Below, one piece after another: positions 8,155-15,001 of a DNA stretch of 42,750 bases. Within the stretch, counting starts at the first letter, position 1; every line of letters starts with the position of its first letter. The stretch is taken from the NCBI GenBank assembly GCA_017397765.1, contig JAFQIB010000087.1:1-42750 (forward strand). Reading direction: 5' to 3'. A model generated the notes under the pieces. The model ran no database searches. It worked only from the letters and a program-made list of their open reading frames with translations, and was not told where the DNA came from. Both the position numbers and the translations under genes were made by a program. The DNA is from Clostridia bacterium. GTDB taxonomy: Bacteria; Bacillota; Clostridia; Christensenellales; Aristaeellaceae.

Positions 8155-9018
8155 TTACTTCTTCAGCGCATCCAGGTTGGACTGCTTGCCGCCGTAGAGG
8201 CCCATGGGCTCCACGTGGATGGGCGCAACCACCACGATGTGGGTGCCGTTCTCGGCATTGAAGTTGTCCTGGTAGGGGATGTGGGCGAAGTAGTTGGCAA
8301 AGACCTCGTCGGACTCCACGACCATGTTGGGCTGGATGTAATCGGAGAACTCGATGACGTTCAGCTTCACGTTCTTCTCCGCCAGGATCTCAGCGGCAAC
8401 AGCCAGGATCTGGGCATGGGGCGTGGGAGAAGCAGCCACGGAGATGGTGGTGCCGGCCAGCGCCTCATAGTTGACGGTTGCGTCGAAGCCGTCGGTGGGG
8501 TTCTCCACCACGGACACGGCAGCGCCGGCGTAGGTGGCGGTGATGTAATCGGCAACCTTCTTGCTGTACAGGGCGGCAGCCAGGGCCTTGGCGGCGTCGG
8601 AGTTCTCGTTGCCGGCCTTGACGCACAGCACGTTGGCATAGGGAGACTCAGCGCTCTCGATCAGCAGGGAATCCTTCACGGGATTCATGCCGGCGTCCAG
8701 GGCGAAGTTGTTGTTGATGATGGCATAGTCCACGTCAGCCAGCACGTTGGGCACCATGGCCGCTTCGACTTCCTTGAACTCGATGCCCAGGGGATTCTCG
8801 GCAATGTCCTTGGCGGTGGCGGTGACGCCGGCGTCAGCCTTCAGCTTGATGTAGCCGTTGGCCTCCAGCAGCAGCAGGGCGCGGCCCTCGTTGGTGGGGT
8901 CGTTGGGCACGGCGATGGTGATGGTCTTCTTGCCGCCGTTGTTCAGCAGCAGCACAGCCGCTACGGCAATCACAGCAACAACGACCAGCGCGATGATGGC
9001 AATGAGCTTCTTCTTCAT
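8155..9018 (-). CDS. metQ: Circularly permuted MetQ/NlpA-family methionine-binding protein
   Basis: Substrate-binding protein of the methionine importer, 287 aa, with strongly conserved family motifs in swapped order. Residues 31-170 (TITIAVPNDPTNEG..., IKLKADAGVTATAKDIAENP, AIINNNFALDAGMNP, SAESPYANVLCVKAG) match the second half of ordinary MetQ. Residues 190-287 (TISVAASPTPHAQIL..., EFSDYIQPN, ANYFAHIPYQDNFN, VEPMGLYGGKQSNLDAL) match the first half. A new linker, about 171-189, joins the old ends. Each half is present once, so this is a circular permutation rather than a duplication. The N-terminus is a hydrophobic segment (5-25) without a lipobox Cys, so the protein is probably held by an uncleaved anchor or freed by signal peptidase I. 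The start has AAAGGAGAGG upstream and overlaps a small ORF by ATGA. First gene of the operon, behind a leader attenuator. Confidence 0.93.
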   Translation of the reverse strand: MKKKLIAIIALVVVAVIAVAAVLLLNNGGKKTITIAVPNDPTNEGRALLLLEANGYIKLKADAGVTATAKDIAENPLGIEFKEVEAAMVPNVLADVDYAIINNNFALDAGMNPVKDSLLIESAESPYANVLCVKAGNENSDAAKALAAALYSKKVADYITATYAGAAVSVVENPTDGFDATVNYEALAGTTISVAASPTPHAQILAVAAEILAEKNVKLNVIEFSDYIQPNMVVESDEVFANYFAHIPYQDNFNAENGTHIVVVAPIHVEPMGLYGGKQSNLDALKK

Positions 9019-9143
9019 GGTTTTACCTCTCCTTTTGTCATGTTCACATCTATACGAAGCAAAGGGGAAACCGCCGCTGGCGTCAGCACATTCGCCGGCT
9101 TTCCCGGTTGCATCGAATCAGCATCTGCGCGCCTGTCATACAT
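9015..9143 (-). CDS. Small ORF coupled to metQ (42 aa, unknown)
   Basis: A 42-codon frame starting at the ATG at 9143, with AAAGGAG seven bases upstream. Its TGA overlaps the metQ ATG in an ATGA arrangement. The peptide begins MYDRRADADSMQPGK and ends KGEVKP, with no membrane segment or known domain. It lies between the attenuator hairpin and metQ and spans a large imperfect inverted repeat (about 9064-9107, GGGAAA...TTTCCC). Translation could open that hairpin and deliver ribosomes to metQ. It may be a coupling device rather than a functional protein, or a chance frame. metQ also has its own good ribosome site. Confidence 0.35.
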   Translation of the reverse strand: MYDRRADADSMQPGKPANVLTPAAVSPLLRIDVNMTKGEVKP

Positions 9144-9167
9144 GCACGCTCCTTTCGCGTCCTGGAT

Positions 9168-9214
9168 CAGAATGAAAATGAGGAAGCCCATCACTCCGAT
9201 GCAGCTTCCTCATT
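9168..9214 (-). terminator. Attenuator terminator of the metQNI leader
   Basis: In the transcript, AATGAGGAAGC (9214-9204) pairs perfectly over 11 bp with GCTTCCTCATT (9187-9177). The 16-base apical region has a further CATC/GATG pairing, and the U-rich tail TTCATTCT follows. It stands 45 bases after the stop of a Met-rich leader ORF and 159 bases before metQ, where an amino-acid attenuator belongs. The heptamer CUUCUUC at leader codons 27-28 (9283-9277) can pair with GAGGAAG of the 5' arm (one G-U), a possible antiterminator. A second local hairpin (ACCGGA/TCCGGT, 9225-9254) lies between. Pairings were found by eye. Confidence 0.75.
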
Positions 9215-9259
9215 GTCCGCCGTAGAACCGGAATCCGCTTTGAGCCGTCCGGTCAGCGT

Positions 9260-9361
9260 TTATTGAAAAGCGCGTCGAAGAAGGGCACAGCAACGCATGC
9301 TCATGCGGCACATGCGCATGGGCATCATCATGGACATCATGATCGCCTGCTGCTTCATCAT
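9260..9361 (-). CDS. Methionine-rich leader peptide of metQNI (33 aa)
   Basis: A 33-codon ORF with GGAGG six bases before its ATG at 9361. Methionine occurs at positions 1, 2, 8, 9, 11, 12, 13, 15, 17, 20 and 22, i.e. 11 of 33 residues and nine beyond the first two; three Cys are at 18, 24 and 25. Such enrichment directly upstream of a methionine transporter, with a terminator-type hairpin 45 bases after the stop codon, is the hallmark of a leader peptide for transcription attenuation. By analogy with trp/his/leu leaders, scarcity of charged Met-tRNA would stall ribosomes on the Met run and let an antiterminator form. The peptide itself is probably not functional. Function is inferred; the ORF, composition and order are direct observations. 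Confidence 0.8.
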   Translation of the reverse strand: MMKQQAIMMSMMMPMRMCRMSMRCCALLRRAFQ

Positions 9362-9429
9362 CGCGCTCCTCCGATCCTCATTGCTCGCCGGAATTCTCCG
9401 GCTGCGTTATTATGCGAAGGGTTTATGAA

Positions 9430-9459
9430 AGGATACCACAGAGGCTGAAAGCTTGTCAA
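9430..9459 (-). promoter_or_regulatory. Promoter of the metQNI operon
   Basis: On the minus strand, a consensus TTGACA (9454-9459) and TATCCT (9430-9435) are separated by 18 bases. Transcription would start near 9423, giving a leader of about 400 bases before metQ. A small perfect hairpin (GCCGGA-GAAT-TCCGGC) lies at about 9388-9403 before the leader-peptide ribosome site. Confidence 0.7.
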
Positions 9460-9516
9460 CCCTTTTTCCCCGAACCAGCGGGAGAACCTCGGTATTTCCT
9501 TTGTATTTGTCCGCCG

Positions 9517-10557
9517 TCAGATATCCAGCACATAGGCCAGCAGCAGATTGGTGGTGTTCTGCAGGCTCAGCGCATGGGTGCGCTCGCGGCCGTGGCTGCA
9601 GTATACCGGCATGCCGAAGGCCGCCGCCTGCAGGTTGTTGCTGGTCGCCAGCGCGACGGAAGCGTCAGTGCCGTAGCGGTAGAAGATATCCACCGCATAG
9701 TCGCAGCCCGCCTTCTCGGCATACGCAATGAGCCGGTTGGTCAGGGCGTAGGTGTAGGGAGCCTTGTTGTCCTTGGCGCAAATGGTGACGCAGCGCTCAT
9801 GGCCCTCGTAGTCAGGACCGATCAGGCCGATGTCGATCGCCACATACTCGGACACCTCTGCAGGTACCCAGGGGCCGCCCAGGCCGATCTCCTCGCCGTA
9901 GGTAAAGCACAGCATGGTGCGGTACTTGGGCTTCAGGCCGTTTTCCTTCAGGTGCTTGAGCATGGCAAACACGCAGGCCACCGCCGCCTTGTCGTCGATG
10001 AAGCGGCTCTTGAGGTAGCCGCCGGGCGTGACCTCGCAGCGGGGATCGATGGAGATGAAATCGCCGTTGAGGATGCCCAGCGCCCGCACGTCCTCCTTGG
10101 AATGCACATCCTCATCCAGCAGGACGATCATGGTGTTCTCGTTGCGCTCCAGGGTGCGCGCATCGTCAAAGACGTGCACGGAGTGGGACTGGCAGGTGAT
10201 CAGGCCGGTATATTCCTTGCCGGAACGGGTGTGGATGGTGACGCTTTCGCCCTCTAGGCTGCAGTAGTTGACGCCACCCAGCTGCCGCACGCGGATCTTG
10301 CCGTCCGCATCCACCCGGCGCACCACCAGGCCCAGCGTATCCCAATGAGCTGCCACCAGCACGGTCTTGTCGTTGTCCTCGCCATCCAGGGTGATATAGC
10401 TGTTGCCGCGCAGGTCATAGGTGAGCCGGCAGTCCATTTCCGCCGCCATTTCCTCCAGCAGCGGGTTGATCTTCTCCCCATAGCACACGGGGCTGGGCAC
10501 CTCCACCAGGCGGCGGAAGCAGTCAAACAGATACTTTTCATCAATCTGGAACTTCAT
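9517..10557 (-). CDS. M42 family metallopeptidase (aminopeptidase/deblocking type)
   Basis: Cytosolic metal-dependent aminopeptidase of family M42, 346 aa, family-typical length. Visible features: AHWDTLGLVVR with metal ligand H71 and D73, IDDKAAVAC with the bridging Asp, TYGEEIGLGG with the catalytic Glu pair, the AIDIGLIGP Asp segment, and the CSHGRERTH C-terminal His motif. M42 enzymes usually form dodecameric shells that trim peptides; some members were once called glucanases. The ATG at 10557 is eight bases after GGAGG; a TTG two codons earlier is too close to the ribosome site. A promoter is present upstream (10598-10626). It is a single-gene unit next to the methionine operon. Confidence 0.9.
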   Translation of the reverse strand: MKFQIDEKYLFDCFRRLVEVPSPVCYGEKINPLLEEMAAEMDCRLTYDLRGNSYITLDGEDNDKTVLVAAHWDTLGLVVRRVDADGKIRVRQLGGVNYCSLEGESVTIHTRSGKEYTGLITCQSHSVHVFDDARTLERNENTMIVLLDEDVHSKEDVRALGILNGDFISIDPRCEVTPGGYLKSRFIDDKAAVACVFAMLKHLKENGLKPKYRTMLCFTYGEEIGLGGPWVPAEVSEYVAIDIGLIGPDYEGHERCVTICAKDNKAPYTYALTNRLIAYAEKAGCDYAVDIFYRYGTDASVALATSNNLQAAAFGMPVYCSHGRERTHALSLQNTTNLLLAYVLDI

Positions 10558-10597
10558 GCGCAAAACCTCCGTAACGATAATTCAGGTTGCTTTTGAC

Positions 10598-10626
10598 ATT
10601 ATAGTGCATTTTTCTTCGTTTTTCAA
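10598..10626 (-). promoter_or_regulatory. Promoter of the M42 peptidase gene
   Basis: TTGAAA (10621-10626) and a consensus TATAAT (10598-10603) on the minus strand are separated by 17 bases. This is a strong sigma-A promoter, with a 5' UTR of about 35 bases. Confidence 0.8.
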
Positions 10627-10759
10627 CCGCAGATCCGCCCCTGGCGCACAATTCTGCGTTTTTCCCGGATTCAGGCGGCAGCTTGTCCCGGCATGCCCTC
10701 AAGCCCGACCAATCAGCAAAGAAACCGGCCCGACGCATTTGTAAAATCTTCTTCAGCCC

Positions 10760-10788
10760 TTGCAATTCCCGGCCGGAAGCGCTACAAT
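10760..10788 (+). promoter_or_regulatory. Promoter of the L,D-transpeptidase gene
   Basis: TTGCAA (10760-10765) and TACAAT (10783-10788) are separated by 17 bases. A perfect inverted repeat AGAATTG-TTA-CAATTCT (10789-10805) directly abuts the -10 box and covers the expected transcription start, a typical operator position. No regulator gene is adjacent, so the binding protein is unknown. Confidence 0.7.
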
Positions 10789-10827
10789 AGAATTGTTACA
10801 ATTCTTTTGCATGCAAGAGGTGCATCC

Positions 10828-12645
10828 ATGAAATACAGACTGCTGATCCTCCTTTCCGCCGCGCTGCTCCTGGCTGCGCCTGCCCTGGCGGACACGCAGG
10901 AGGAAGACAACGCCATCCAGGTCGTCATCGAGACCGACGTGCTGAGCCCCGGCATGGCGGGCGACGAGGTCTCCCGGCTGCAGGAAAAGCTGACGAATCT
11001 GGGCTATTACGACGGCGAGATCACCGGCTCCTACGGCGATCTGACCAAGGCGGCGGTGAAGGCCTTCCAGTCGGACTTCTCCCTCCTGCAGACCGGCGAA
11101 GCGGATGCGGATACCCAGGAGAAGATTTTTTCCGCCGACTACCGCCCGCTGCGGCTGGGCTCTGTGGGTGAGGACGTGCGGCTGCTGCAGGTTCGCCTGA
11201 CAACGCTGGGCTACTATACCGGCAAGCTGTCCGGCACCTATCTGCCCGCCACGCAGGAGGCAGTCGCCCTCTTCCAGCGGGTGTCCGGCGAGGAAGCCAC
11301 CGGCATGGCCGACCTGGACACGCTGACCCTCATTTATGCTGACGACGCCATGGCCTATCAGGAGGGCGTGACCCTTCTCCCCGAGGAGACGCCCGCCCCG
11401 CCGGAGCTGGCCGACAAGATCGAGATCGCCGAGGGCGATGCGGTGATCTACCTCACCCCTGCCCCCACCGTCGCCTTCAAGAAGCAGCTCAAATACGAGT
11501 CCAAGGGCGATACGGTCAAGCAGGTGCAGCGCCGGCTGACGGAGCTGGGCTATTATGAGGGCAATATCTCCGGCAATTTCCTGGGGCACACCCGCAACGC
11601 CGTCAAGGCCTTCCAGACGCAGAACGCCCTGAAGGCGGACGGCATCATCGGCGAGGAGACCTGGAACGTGCTCTTCAACGACCCGGACGTGCGCGATGTC
11701 TACGATGTGCCCAAGCCCACGCCGGCCCCCACCCCCGTCCCCTACGCCATCACCGTGGACGTGCGGAATCAGGTCACCACCGTGTACGGGCTGGATGAGA
11801 ACGGCGAGTACACAAAGATCGTCCGGCAGATGCTCTGCTCCACCGGCACCAAGGCCGCGCCCTCCGACGTGGGCGAATGGGTGCTCAACGGCCGCACCGC
11901 CCGCTGGTGCTACTTCCCCAAGTGGGGCAGCCACGCCCAGTACTGGACCCGCATCAACGGCTCCATCGCCTTCCACAGTGTCATCTACAATTCCGTGGAC
12001 ACGATGGATCTGTCCATCAAGAGCTACAAGGCACTGGGTTCCCGCGCCTCCCACGGCTGCATCCGCCTGACCGTCAATGACGCCCGGTGGATCTACAACA
12101 ACTGCGGCGAGGGCGTGGTGGTCACCATCACCGAAAAGCTCCCGGCTGATCCGGAGCTGCGCAATGCCCTCAAGCTCCCCGGCCTGAACACCGACACCAT
12201 GCTCCCCTACAAGACCGCCGAGCCCACCGCCGCCCCGGAATACGTCCCCGGCACGCTCCCCTATCGGGACTTCAAGACCCTGAAGAAGAATTCCAAGGGC
12301 GAGGAGGTTTTCTGGCTCCAGTCCAAGCTCAAGGAGCTGGGCTATTACAACGGCCACATCGGCGGCGTGTATCTGGACGGCACAGTGAACGCGGTCAAGG
12401 CCTTCCAGAAGGACAACGGCCTGAGCCAGAACGGCCAGGCGGATGAAAAGACGCTCCGCAAGCTCTACCGCGAGGAGCTGGCCACCTCGACGCCGGCGCC
12501 TACGCCCACGCCTTCCCCCACACCGTCTCCGACCCCGGCACCCACGGCTACCCCCGCGCCCACAGCTACCCCGGCCCCTACCCCCACCGAGGAGCCGGTA
12601 TTGATTGATCCGGCTGCGCTGCTGGATTCGGAAGCCTCAGAGTAA
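10828..12645 (+). CDS. Secreted L,D-transpeptidase with four peptidoglycan-binding repeats
   Basis: Predicted cell-wall crosslinking enzyme (YkuD family), 605 aa. A signal peptide covers residues 1-21 (LLAAPALA-DT). Three PG_binding_1 repeats follow, each with an LGYY motif (LTNLGYYDGEITG, LTTLGYYTGKLSG, LTELGYYEGNISG). The catalytic YkuD domain has Ser408-His409-Gly410-Cys411 (SHGCIRL), Cys411 being the nucleophile. A fourth binding repeat (LKELGYYNGHIGG) and a Pro/Thr-rich tail ending near VLIDPAALLD complete it. It should form 3-3 crosslinks or attach proteins to meso-diaminopimelate peptides outside the membrane. The ATG at 10828 has AAGAGGTG upstream. The frame is open back to 10693, but that part precedes the promoter. 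Placing the catalytic domain between binding repeats is less usual than at one end. Confidence 0.92.
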   Translation: MKYRLLILLSAALLLAAPALADTQEEDNAIQVVIETDVLSPGMAGDEVSRLQEKLTNLGYYDGEITGSYGDLTKAAVKAFQSDFSLLQTGEADADTQEKIFSADYRPLRLGSVGEDVRLLQVRLTTLGYYTGKLSGTYLPATQEAVALFQRVSGEEATGMADLDTLTLIYADDAMAYQEGVTLLPEETPAPPELADKIEIAEGDAVIYLTPAPTVAFKKQLKYESKGDTVKQVQRRLTELGYYEGNISGNFLGHTRNAVKAFQTQNALKADGIIGEETWNVLFNDPDVRDVYDVPKPTPAPTPVPYAITVDVRNQVTTVYGLDENGEYTKIVRQMLCSTGTKAAPSDVGEWVLNGRTARWCYFPKWGSHAQYWTRINGSIAFHSVIYNSVDTMDLSIKSYKALGSRASHGCIRLTVNDARWIYNNCGEGVVVTITEKLPADPELRNALKLPGLNTDTMLPYKTAEPTAAPEYVPGTLPYRDFKTLKKNSKGEEVFWLQSKLKELGYYNGHIGGVYLDGTVNAVKAFQKDNGLSQNGQADEKTLRKLYREELATSTPAPTPTPSPTPSPTPAPTATPAPTATPAPTPTEEPVLIDPAALLDSEASE

Positions 12646-12656
12646 CCAAACAAAAT

Positions 12657-12696
12657 GCCCCGCCCGTCCGGCACTGCGCCGGATGAGCGGGGTTTT
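12657..12696. terminator. Bidirectional terminator between convergent genes
   Basis: A GC stem CCCCGC (12658-12663) / GCGGGG (12687-12692), extended by an inner TCCGGC/GCCGGA pairing, is followed by TTTTCTT on the plus strand. On the minus strand the stem is followed by ATTTTGTTT. It separates the L,D-transpeptidase gene from the convergent transglutaminase gene. Confidence 0.85.
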
Positions 12697-12697
12697 C

Positions 12698-14953
12698 TTA
12701 TCGGTCAGTCAGATCAAAGCGGCGGAGCCGAAGCGCGCGCTGCAGATGGAAGGCCAGCTTCTGCCAGGGCTTCAGCGCACTGTACAGCCGCCGGTAATCG
12801 CTGCGGGCCTGCTGCGTTTCTTCGGGATAGGGCGCGGCATGGCCGTAGAACATCAGATTCTCTGCGGCGGCAAGCCCCGTGAGGTCAAAGCCCTTCTGCG
12901 CCGCGCGGCGGAGGAAGGCTGACGGCGTTTCCGCCCGTCCGCGGACAAGGCCCTGCCTGCGTAGCGCATCATGCGCCGCCTGCGTGTAGGTCAGCCAGCG
13001 GCGGAACTCTGTATTGCAGCGTTTGGCCTGCAGATCCGGCTGGGTCAGGATGATGCGCGCGGCAGCCAGGGCTGCCAGCAGCAGGAGCAGCAGCATGCCC
13101 CAGGGGAAGTCCGGGTCATCGGCAGGCGCATCCTGCAGCCCGTTCTCCGGCTGCTCAGACGGCTGCGGGCTGGGCTGGGACGGCTGGGGCGCAGGCGTCG
13201 GGGTGGGCTGCTCCTCCGGCTGCTCGGTTGGCAGCGGCGTAGAAGTGGGCTGCTCCGTGGGCTCGGGCGATTGCTCCGGATCTTCGGGTGCATCCGCATC
13301 GGGCTGCTCCGGCGGCAGTTCGGTATAATCCGCGCTCACCGGCGTCGCGTCAAAGGTCACCCAGCCAAAGCCCCTGAAGTAAACCTCCGTCCAGGCATGT
13401 CCCTCCATGCCGGTGACCACTGCGTAGCCGTTGACGTCCGGATAGGCCACATAGCCTTCCACATACCGGGCCGGCAAGCCAGCCATGCGGCACATGACCG
13501 TCATCGCTGTGGCAAAATGGGTGCAGTAGCCCTCCTTGGTTTCCACCAGGAAGGTCGACACAAAGTCCTGGTTTTCAGGCTGCAGCGGGGCGTCCAGGGT
13601 ATACACGAAGTTGGACGACAGATACTGCTGCAGCGCCATCGCCCTGGCATAGGGCGTCGCCGCGCGGGCGGTCATCTGCGCCGCCATGTCGTACACCCGG
13701 TGGTCGATCTGGTCATGCAGCTGAAGGTAGTTCTCGCAGACCAATTTCCAGTTGGCGTCCTCCGCCCCGGCTGCGTTGTTGACCAGTTCCTCCAGCCCGC
13801 GGTCCCCGGCAACAAACAGGGGCGCCTCCACCGTCCAGAAATCTCCTGCCTCCAGATTGGCGGTCGCGAAGATCTCGCTGGAGCCGTTGAAATACGGGAT
13901 CAGCGCTTCTCCGGCATCAAGCGCCCTGATCCGCTGGGGAACAAACAGGGTCGATTTGCTGTCCCGGAGCATCCGCACCTGGATTTTTCGCGGCACCAGC
14001 AGGGCCGTGTCCGACGATGCACCCAGATAGGGGCGATCCAGATCAAAGGTCGTTGTCCGCAGCTCATCAAAGCGCGGCGCAGTCCACAGGTAGCGCCGGG
14101 CGCCGAGCTTGTCCGTCCAGGCACGCCCGTCATAGTGGTTCCTTGCTACGCCGCGCAGATAGGCCTTGCGGGGCGTGCGCACCTCCATGACCGGCTCCTC
14201 CCGGGGTGTGGCCGGGCCGCCCAGCTGGCCTTCGCCCTGAGGATAATAGCCCTCTATGGCCAGCTTGAATGCATCCCGGGGCTGGGTGAAGAAAAACACG
14301 TCATAGATGCGCTGGCGGATGCTGTCCGCCAGCTCCTTCATTGGCTGGGAGGTCACGCCGCCTGCGGCCACGCCGGCGAAGGCAATGGCCGTGACCACCG
14401 CCGCCAGCGGCAGCACATGCAGCGTGCCGGTCTGTTCATTCCCGGCCCGCAGCAGCAGAATCACGCAGGACAGCACGGCCGGCAGCAGGCAGATCAGCAC
14501 ATCGCCCATATTGCTCAGCCACAGCAGCACCGCCATGAGCATCAGCAGCATCAGCGCCGAATAGGCCCCCGCGCTGCGCTGGGTCACAAACCAGCCCGCC
14601 AGCGCACACAGCACACAGACAACCGTGCAGAATTCTTCGCCCATGATGGGCAGCGCCGCGGTCAGGCCCGTGGTATGCAGCGCAAGCGCCTGGAGCAACT
14701 CAAGCAGCAGCTTGCCGCCGCCGATCAGGAGCCAGACGCCCCCGGCAAACAGCGCAAGCGCCCCGGCGGCAACCGCTACGGGCCGCTTCAGGCTCGCCGC
14801 GCACAGCACGCCTGTGACCGCCAGCAGCGTCAGGGCTGCCGTCCAGCCCAGGTGGAGCAGCCCCGTTGCGCCCAGCACCGTCAGCGCCATGCCAAGGGAC
14901 AGCAGATAGGCCGTCAGCCCATGGGCTGCAGCGCCGCGCAGTTTTTTTTGCAT
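12698..14953 (-). CDS. Membrane transglutaminase-like protein (TgpA-type, DUF4129 tail)
   Basis: A 751-aa membrane protein. The first 200 residues hold about six hydrophobic segments. An extracytoplasmic region follows with a transglutaminase core: EGYCTHFATAMTVMCRM (nucleophile Cys477), GHAWTEVYF (His) and WVTFDATP (Asp). Next come a Pro/Glu/Thr-rich spacer (PEQSPEPTEQPTSTP...), a single transmembrane helix (WGMLLLLLLAALAAARIIL) and a C-terminal region resembling DUF4129. This is the classical third gene of moxR-DUF58-TGase operons. The biochemical role of these operons is poorly defined; protease or crosslinking activity at the envelope is suspected. The ATG at 14953 is preceded by AAAGGAGGAG, better than an upstream alternative at 14983. 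Confidence 0.88.
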   Translation of the reverse strand: MQKKLRGAAAHGLTAYLLSLGMALTVLGATGLLHLGWTAALTLLAVTGVLCAASLKRPVAVAAGALALFAGGVWLLIGGGKLLLELLQALALHTTGLTAALPIMGEEFCTVVCVLCALAGWFVTQRSAGAYSALMLLMLMAVLLWLSNMGDVLICLLPAVLSCVILLLRAGNEQTGTLHVLPLAAVVTAIAFAGVAAGGVTSQPMKELADSIRQRIYDVFFFTQPRDAFKLAIEGYYPQGEGQLGGPATPREEPVMEVRTPRKAYLRGVARNHYDGRAWTDKLGARRYLWTAPRFDELRTTTFDLDRPYLGASSDTALLVPRKIQVRMLRDSKSTLFVPQRIRALDAGEALIPYFNGSSEIFATANLEAGDFWTVEAPLFVAGDRGLEELVNNAAGAEDANWKLVCENYLQLHDQIDHRVYDMAAQMTARAATPYARAMALQQYLSSNFVYTLDAPLQPENQDFVSTFLVETKEGYCTHFATAMTVMCRMAGLPARYVEGYVAYPDVNGYAVVTGMEGHAWTEVYFRGFGWVTFDATPVSADYTELPPEQPDADAPEDPEQSPEPTEQPTSTPLPTEQPEEQPTPTPAPQPSQPSPQPSEQPENGLQDAPADDPDFPWGMLLLLLLAALAAARIILTQPDLQAKRCNTEFRRWLTYTQAAHDALRRQGLVRGRAETPSAFLRRAAQKGFDLTGLAAAENLMFYGHAAPYPEETQQARSDYRRLYSALKPWQKLAFHLQRALRLRRFDLTDR

Positions 14954-15001
14954 CGGGACTCCTCCTTTCCGAATATGAATCACAAATGTCGTTCAGAGGT
15001 A

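Noticed and set aside
9019..9425. SAM riboswitch or methionine T-box upstream of metQ
   Set aside because: I looked for the S-box core and for the T-box AGGGTGG sequence and found neither. A covariance search was not possible here and would be decisive.
9263..9448. Plus-strand frame encoding a His/Ala-rich peptide (HAHAAHAHGHHHGHH)
   Set aside because: It is the antisense reading of the Met-rich leader (CAT is the complement of ATG). There is no ribosome site or promoter on that strand. The His-rich look is a by-product of the AUG run.
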